From Porphyromonadaceae bacterium UBA7180 (GTDB taxonomy: Bacteria; Bacteroidota; Bacteroidia; Bacteroidales; Muribaculaceae), in contig DKVK01000099.1 of the NCBI GenBank assembly GCA_002491165.1, positions 19,892 to 29,764 on the forward strand: a stretch of DNA of 9,873 nt, given 5' to 3'. Numbering within the stretch: the first letter of the stretch is position 1; the number at the start of each line of letters is the position of its first letter. Below the pieces are notes generated by a model. It saw only the letters and a list, made by a program, of their open reading frames with translations. It was not told where the DNA came from and did no database searches. The translations under genes and the position numbers were made by a program. Of the stretch, positions 6,077-9,873 are shown piece after piece.

Positions 6077-8358
6077 CAGAAGAATCTCGGCGCAGGGAAG
6101 AGGAGCCCGAATGAGATGCCGAAGTTCCAGTTGTGAGCAGGTCGGCTCATGTAGTTGCCGTAGACCGACAGCGACGCGAAGGGGAAATTGTAAACTACTG
6201 CCAGTTCGCCGAAAAACTGCGGGTCGGCGAGCCAGCGGCCATAGCGCGCACTCTCACCCGCGCCGGGGCGCACGGTGCGTATCCCCTCGAAGAGGTAAAG
6301 GTCGGCCCTGGCCTGGAGGTTCTTTACCGGAGTGAAGACCGGCATCAGCCCGGCGGCCGCGTAGTTGGGGTTGCGGAAAGCCGGATTGTAGTAGTTTACC
6401 ATCGATGGTGTGGGCGCAAAGTCGGGCGACTGGATTATTTCGGAAACGTATGGCTGGCTGAGCGGCCCGAACGTGGCCGCGCCCTGCACCGAAACACCGA
6501 GGATGAACATCGGTGCCAGTCGGAAGTACTCCCTCCAACGCGCAGAGATGACGCTCCGGAAACCTCCGTTAAAACTGCGCCCGGCGGCCTCGCCGTGTGG
6601 CAGAAAGCGCTGCTGCTGGTGGGAGAAGGCTCCTTTCACATAGTATTCGCTTCCCACGCAGGGATAAAGCTGGTCATCGAGCGTATTGCTTTCCATACCT
6701 GCCTGGAGCGCCCAGATGCGGAACTGGCTTTTTTCGCGTTTAAGATGTTCCGCCTCTTCGCGCTCGCCCGAATAATAGTCGCTGTAGCGGTAGCAGTAGC
6801 CTATGCTCGCGAAGAATATGCTGCGCCGACTCAGTTCCCTGATGAACCGCACCTTGAAATAGTTTTCATGGTCTTTGAGGAACGAGGGATTGTCGCTGTT
6901 GAAGAATAGCACCTGGTCGTTGTAGTATTTAAGGCGCTGGAGAACACCCTGGAGCTCCACCGTGGTGCCGATATGATGGAAAGGATGGAACTTGAAGTCG
7001 CCCGTCAGCGCGGCATACGACTGCCCTAACCAGCCGCTCAGAGAGACATCGAAGGCATTGAAACGCAGGGTGTTGTAGCTGGCCGTCAGAAATAGCATCG
7101 AGTTTGTGGCGGTGGTGAGCCATGCACCAAGGCCTATGTTCCATTTGTCGTTGAGGTCGGCCTTAAGGGTGAGGATATTCCGGCCGTCCTTCATTTCGAG
7201 GCGCGGGTCGAGGTCGCTTACATTAGGGCCGCTCACGAGGCGGTAATAAGAATCCTCCACCCGGTTGACCCCCAACGGCTTTTCTTCGGAGGCGGGGAAA
7301 AGGTACTTGATGAAGTTGGCCTGTAATGCGTCGGCACCTTCCACACGCACGGTGTCGAAGTCGAGCGCCGGGGTAGCGGCGTTGAAGCGGTTGCGGCGTT
7401 GCTGCACTTGGGAGCGCGGACGGCGTGCGGCTACCCGCGCCTTTATGCTGTCGAGATGCGCAACGGTGGTCTTGTAGCCTATGTCGTAGATTTCCTTAGC
7501 CTTCGCGAAGTCAAGTACGCCGAACTGCTGAACAGGCATGTCTATCTTATAACCCAACGAGTCCGGGAGGTCGTAATTGTTGTTCTGGATTATCATGTCC
7601 TCGAGTTGGGAATATACGTTGCCGGGGATGGGTTTTCCGTCCGGGCCTGAGACATTGGAACCCAGCATCACGTCGGGATGGAACTCCCCGGCCATCACGT
7701 CCACCGGGAAGTTGTCATAAATGCCACCGTCGTAGACGAGAACCCCGTCGCGCTCTATCGGCTTGAACACCAAGGGGAAACTCATGGACTGCCGCACGGC
7801 CTCGCCAAGGTCTCCGTCGCGACACACCACTTTGTGCTTGTGGTAAATGTCGCTCGTCACGCAGCGGAAGGGCACGAAAAGACGGTCGAAGTCACCGCCG
7901 CATTGCAGCGTATACGGCCCGAAGAGTTTCAGAAACTCCATGTTCATCGGAATGGGCCGGATGAGGTTGGCCGGAATGTAGCTGAAAAGGTTGTTCACAG
8001 AGTCCCGGGGCGAGAGGTTGATGTTGAACATCTTGGGATTCTTGCGGTTGGTGAGCACGAAGTACTCCTTGTCACGCGAGAGCGTTCCGGAACTCCAGTC
8101 GGCAAACTCCTTTGACGTGAAAAGACGCAGCATCTCCTCCGGCGTGTATCCTATGGAGTAAAGCGCGCCCACGATGGCGCCCATGGATGTACCGGCGACG
8201 TAATCGACAGGTATATCATTGTCTTCCAACGCTTTGAGAAATGCAACGTGGGCAATGCCCTTGGCTCCGCCGCCGCTGAGCACTATACCGACGCGCTCGG
8301 CGCGGCAGGTAAGAGTCAGCGACAGGCACAGCATCAGCAGGGTCAGGTATGTTTTCAT
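6076..8358 (-). CDS. Secreted patatin-like phospholipase with C-terminal outer-membrane beta-barrel
   Basis: This is a 760-aa predicted lipid acyl hydrolase carried on an outer-membrane barrel. A signal peptide (about 1-20, 'LTLLMLCLSLTLTCRA') is followed at once by the patatin domain (about 22-230). The oxyanion-hole motif is GGGAKG (29-34), the nucleophile is Ser58 in GTSMG, and the catalytic Asp210 is in the DGG motif ('VYDGGIYDNFP'), so the Ser/Asp dyad is complete. A basic linker ('ARRPRSQVQQRRNR', about 311-324) leads to a POTRA-like segment (about 334-400), then ~360 residues of alternating aromatic/polar beta-strands ending in Phe, typical of Omp85-like barrels. The order matches bacterial patatin-barrel proteins such as PlpD (type Vd). 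The substrate is unknown; phospholipids are the family default. It starts 45 bp after serB with no terminator between, so co-transcription is likely. No clear Shine-Dalgarno precedes the ATG, as is common in Bacteroidetes. Confidence 0.9.
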   Translation of the reverse strand: MKTYLTLLMLCLSLTLTCRAERVGIVLSGGGAKGIAHVAFLKALEDNDIPVDYVAGTSMGAIVGALYSIGYTPEEMLRLFTSKEFADWSSGTLSRDKEYFVLTNRKNPKMFNINLSPRDSVNNLFSYIPANLIRPIPMNMEFLKLFGPYTLQCGGDFDRLFVPFRCVTSDIYHKHKVVCRDGDLGEAVRQSMSFPLVFKPIERDGVLVYDGGIYDNFPVDVMAGEFHPDVMLGSNVSGPDGKPIPGNVYSQLEDMIIQNNNYDLPDSLGYKIDMPVQQFGVLDFAKAKEIYDIGYKTTVAHLDSIKARVAARRPRSQVQQRRNRFNAATPALDFDTVRVEGADALQANFIKYLFPASEEKPLGVNRVEDSYYRLVSGPNVSDLDPRLEMKDGRNILTLKADLNDKWNIGLGAWLTTATNSMLFLTASYNTLRFNAFDVSLSGWLGQSYAALTGDFKFHPFHHIGTTVELQGVLQRLKYYNDQVLFFNSDNPSFLKDHENYFKVRFIRELSRRSIFFASIGYCYRYSDYYSGEREEAEHLKREKSQFRIWALQAGMESNTLDDQLYPCVGSEYYVKGAFSHQQQRFLPHGEAAGRSFNGGFRSVISARWREYFRLAPMFILGVSVQGAATFGPLSQPYVSEIIQSPDFAPTPSMVNYYNPAFRNPNYAAAGLMPVFTPVKNLQARADLYLFEGIRTVRPGAGESARYGRWLADPQFFGELAVVYNFPFASLSVYGNYMSRPAHNWNFGISFGLLFPAPRFF

Positions 8359-8403
8359 AGTCTTGATGTTTATAGTGAAAGGGAGAGGAAACGGCGAAAG
8401 TGG

Positions 8404-9642
8404 TTATTCCTCCATATAGGAATCCTTGAAGCCGAGGAAGTATAGCACACCGTCGATGCCGATGGTGGAGATACTCTGCCCCGCTTCGGCCTTTACTTTC
8501 GGCTTGGCATGGAAGGCTATTCCGAGCCCGGCTTCCGAAAGCATCGGCAGGTCGTTGGCACCGTCGCCCACGGCTATGGTCTGCGCTATGTTGATGTTCT
8601 CGACCTGCGCCAGGAGGCGGAGCAATTCTTTCTTGCGACGTCCGTCCACCACGTCGCCGAGATAACGGCCGGTGAGTTTGCCGTCCTCCCCCACTTCCAG
8701 CTCATTGGCATAGACGTAGTCGAAGCCGAACTTGCGTTTCAGGTATTCGCCGAAATACGTGAATCCTCCCGAGAGGATGGCCGTTTTGTAGCCGGAGCGT
8801 TTCAGGGCTTTCATCATGCGTTCCACACCTTCGGTAATCGGCAGGTTTTCCGCTATTTCCTTCATAACCGAGATGTCAAGCCCTTTGAGCAACGCAACGC
8901 GGCGGGTGAAGCTTTCGGTAAAGTCTATCTCTCCACGCATTGCGGACTCGGTGATGGCACGCACCTGATCGCCCACGCCGGCGCGGTCGGCCAGCTCGTC
9001 TATGACTTCGGTGCGGATGAGGGTTGAGTCCATGTCGAAGCAGATTAGTCTGCGCGAGCGGCGGTACATATTGTCCTGCTGCATGGAAATGTCGAAGTTC
9101 AGTCTGGCGGCCATTTCCATAAACTCGCGTTGCATCGCCTCACGGTCTTTGGCGGTACCGCGAACAGAAAACTCAATGCAGGATTTGTCCATCTGCTTTT
9201 CGTTGTCGGCTATGGGGATACGGCCCGTGAGGCGGCGTATGGCGTCAATGTTCAGCCCCTGGTCTGAAATCACCCGTGTGACTTTTGAAATCTGAAGGGC
9301 CGTGAGGCGTCGCCCCAGGATGGTGATGATATAGCGGTTCTTGCCTTGCATGCCGACCCATTTTTCATAATCATCCTCCTCCACGATGCTGAAGTTTATC
9401 TGCACCTTGAGATCGTTGGTCTTGAAAATGAGCTGTTTGAAGATTTCGCCGCTACGGCTGCTGTCGGTCATGAAGAGTATGCCGAGCGAGAGATTGTGGT
9501 GGATGTCGGCCTGACCGATGTCGAGAATTACGGCATCGTTGCGTGCCAGGATATCAGTTATCGTGGCCGAGACTCCACGCTGGTCCTGGCCGCTAATGTT
9601 GAGCAATATGATTTCACGTTTGGCTTCTTCTTTCTTGTCCAT
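8404..9642 (-). CDS. serB: Phosphoserine phosphatase with two N-terminal ACT domains
   Basis: This 412-aa enzyme performs the last step of serine synthesis, phosphoserine to serine plus phosphate, in the cytoplasm. Two ACT-type regulatory domains come first (about 9-88 and 101-188; 'ISGQDQRGVSATITDIL', 'YIITILGRRLTALQISKV'). The HAD phosphatase follows: motif I 'CFDMDSTL' with nucleophile Asp203 and Asp205, Glu212 in 'RTEVIDELA', motif II 'ILSGGF' (Ser291), the motif III lysine near 337 ('GRRKKELL'), and motif IV 'GDGANDLPM' (Asp360, Asp364). All catalytic residues are present and the length is usual for the Bacteroidales form. ACT domains commonly bind amino acids, so feedback by serine is plausible but not shown. 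The start at 9642 is preceded by AAGG 5 nt upstream, a reasonable ribosome binding site. It is the first gene of a probable unit with the patatin gene. Confidence 0.96.
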   Translation of the reverse strand: MDKKEEAKREIILLNISGQDQRGVSATITDILARNDAVILDIGQADIHHNLSLGILFMTDSSRSGEIFKQLIFKTNDLKVQINFSIVEEDDYEKWVGMQGKNRYIITILGRRLTALQISKVTRVISDQGLNIDAIRRLTGRIPIADNEKQMDKSCIEFSVRGTAKDREAMQREFMEMAARLNFDISMQQDNMYRRSRRLICFDMDSTLIRTEVIDELADRAGVGDQVRAITESAMRGEIDFTESFTRRVALLKGLDISVMKEIAENLPITEGVERMMKALKRSGYKTAILSGGFTYFGEYLKRKFGFDYVYANELEVGEDGKLTGRYLGDVVDGRRKKELLRLLAQVENINIAQTIAVGDGANDLPMLSEAGLGIAFHAKPKVKAEAGQSISTIGIDGVLYFLGFKDSYMEE

Positions 9643-9819
9643 TATAACCTTGATTTATTAGTACTCGGAAAAGGGATACCCCTCCCGTGGAAAAACACCT
9701 TTTACTATAATACAAACAAAAAGGAAAAATTCCCGCAGACCGGCTGATTTTTTAGCTGTGGGAACAGGACTGCGCTCCAGCTACAAGCCGTTTAGGCCAG
9801 AACAGATGACATTATACAC
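9643..9819 (-). other. serB upstream region, no gene seen
   Basis: No convincing coding frame is present. An AT-rich stretch at about 9690-9730 is the likely place for the serB promoter, but no good TAnnTTTG match was found, so none is assigned. Two inverted repeats are visible: 9730-9738 with 9756-9764 (TTCCCGCAG / CTGTGGGAA, nine pairs as + strand RNA with one G-U, but an A-C mismatch on the minus strand), and TAGCTG 9753-9758 with CAGCTA 9778-9783. They overlap, so they would be mutually exclusive. No known riboswitch was recognised. Confidence 0.4.
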
Positions 9820-9853
9820 CAAAGGAGCCCTTCATCACTGAAAGACTCCCTTG
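9820..9853 (-). terminator. Terminator-like hairpin after the edge tRNA-like sequence
   Basis: As minus-strand RNA, CAAGGGAG pairs with CUCCUUUG, and after a single U·G position CUUUCA pairs with UGAAGG around a GUGA loop. This gives 14 pairs including several G-U. The same DNA read on the + strand has two A-C mismatches at the G-U positions, so the structure favours minus-strand RNA. It starts at the base after the tRNA-like 3' end. The U-rich tail is weak (CUUUGGUGU), so termination strength is uncertain. Confidence 0.5.
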
Positions 9854-9873
9854 TGATTCGCACAGGATTCAAA
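9854..9873 (-). tRNA. 3' end of a tRNA, lysine-like (partial, cut by the window edge)
   Basis: Read on the minus strand from the window edge, the bases fit tRNA positions 54-73: T-loop TTTGAAT, T-stem 3' arm CCTGT, acceptor 3' arm GCGAATC, then discriminator A, with CCA not encoded. The pattern parallels the end of tRNA(Lys) from recall of the E. coli gene (T-loop TTCGAAT, CCTGC, ACGACCC, A). A predicted 5' acceptor arm GATTCGY would lie outside the window. One point against it is T instead of the near-invariant C at position 56. The 5' three quarters, including the anticodon, cannot be seen. Confidence 0.35.

Noticed and set aside
6133..6909. 258-codon + strand frame opposite the patatin gene
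   Set aside because: It is antisense to a coherent signal peptide-patatin-barrel protein, has low-complexity Arg/Val/Ala composition and no family resemblance.
9346..9747. 133-codon + strand frame over the serB N-terminus
   Set aside because: It is mostly antisense to the first ACT domain of SerB and shows no motif or upstream signals.
9795..9872. 3' end of a protein-coding gene on the minus strand
   Set aside because: One frame is open for ~26 codons from the edge to a TAA, but it is too short to recognise and crosses the strand-specific hairpin; the tRNA-like reading explains the sequence better.

Overview
The window looks like chromosomal DNA of a gut-type Bacteroidales bacterium, most plausibly Muribaculaceae or a near relative. 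This rests on protein style, not on a database search: a fimbrillin-like surface protein with the 'NVPVQxNYRTNIYGxLLT' signature, a two-ACT-domain SerB, a DnaE with a complete PHP domain, and a candidate promoter of the Bacteroidetes TTTG/TAnnTTTG type. Coding density is high.

Layout. (1) Positions 1-1280, + strand: the 3' part of a cell-surface protein gene, with a fimbrillin-like (DUF6562-type) domain joined through an Asn run to a predicted parallel beta-helix. It ends at a clear intrinsic terminator (about 1320-1357). (2) Positions 1356-2256: a REP/RAYT cassette. A 199-aa REP-associated tyrosine transposase (minus strand, 1526-2125) is bracketed by three copies of a two-hairpin REP unit (1356-1404 inverted, 1419-1467 and 2181-2228). 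The two + oriented copies carry a tail repeat with a 26-bp period. (3) Positions 2269-5988, minus: dnaE, the replicative DNA polymerase III alpha subunit. Its leader has a candidate promoter, a dyad over the -33 element and a very strong hairpin. (4) Positions 6076-8358, minus: a secreted patatin-like phospholipase fused to an outer-membrane beta-barrel. (5) Positions 8404-9642, minus: serB, phosphoserine phosphatase, 45 bp upstream of the patatin gene and probably co-transcribed with it. (6) Positions 9643-9873: the serB upstream region, a terminator-like hairpin, and at the very edge what looks like the 3' end of a tRNA(Lys)-like gene read on the minus strand.

How the genes relate. The minus-strand genes run serB, then the patatin-barrel gene, then dnaE, then the RAYT. 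serB and the patatin gene form a likely two-gene unit, while dnaE appears to have its own promoter. The RAYT cassette sits between the convergent ends of the surface-protein gene and dnaE, where insertion costs little. No CRISPR array, prophage or defence system is visible. The most unusual part is the REP/RAYT cassette; the next is the structured dnaE leader.
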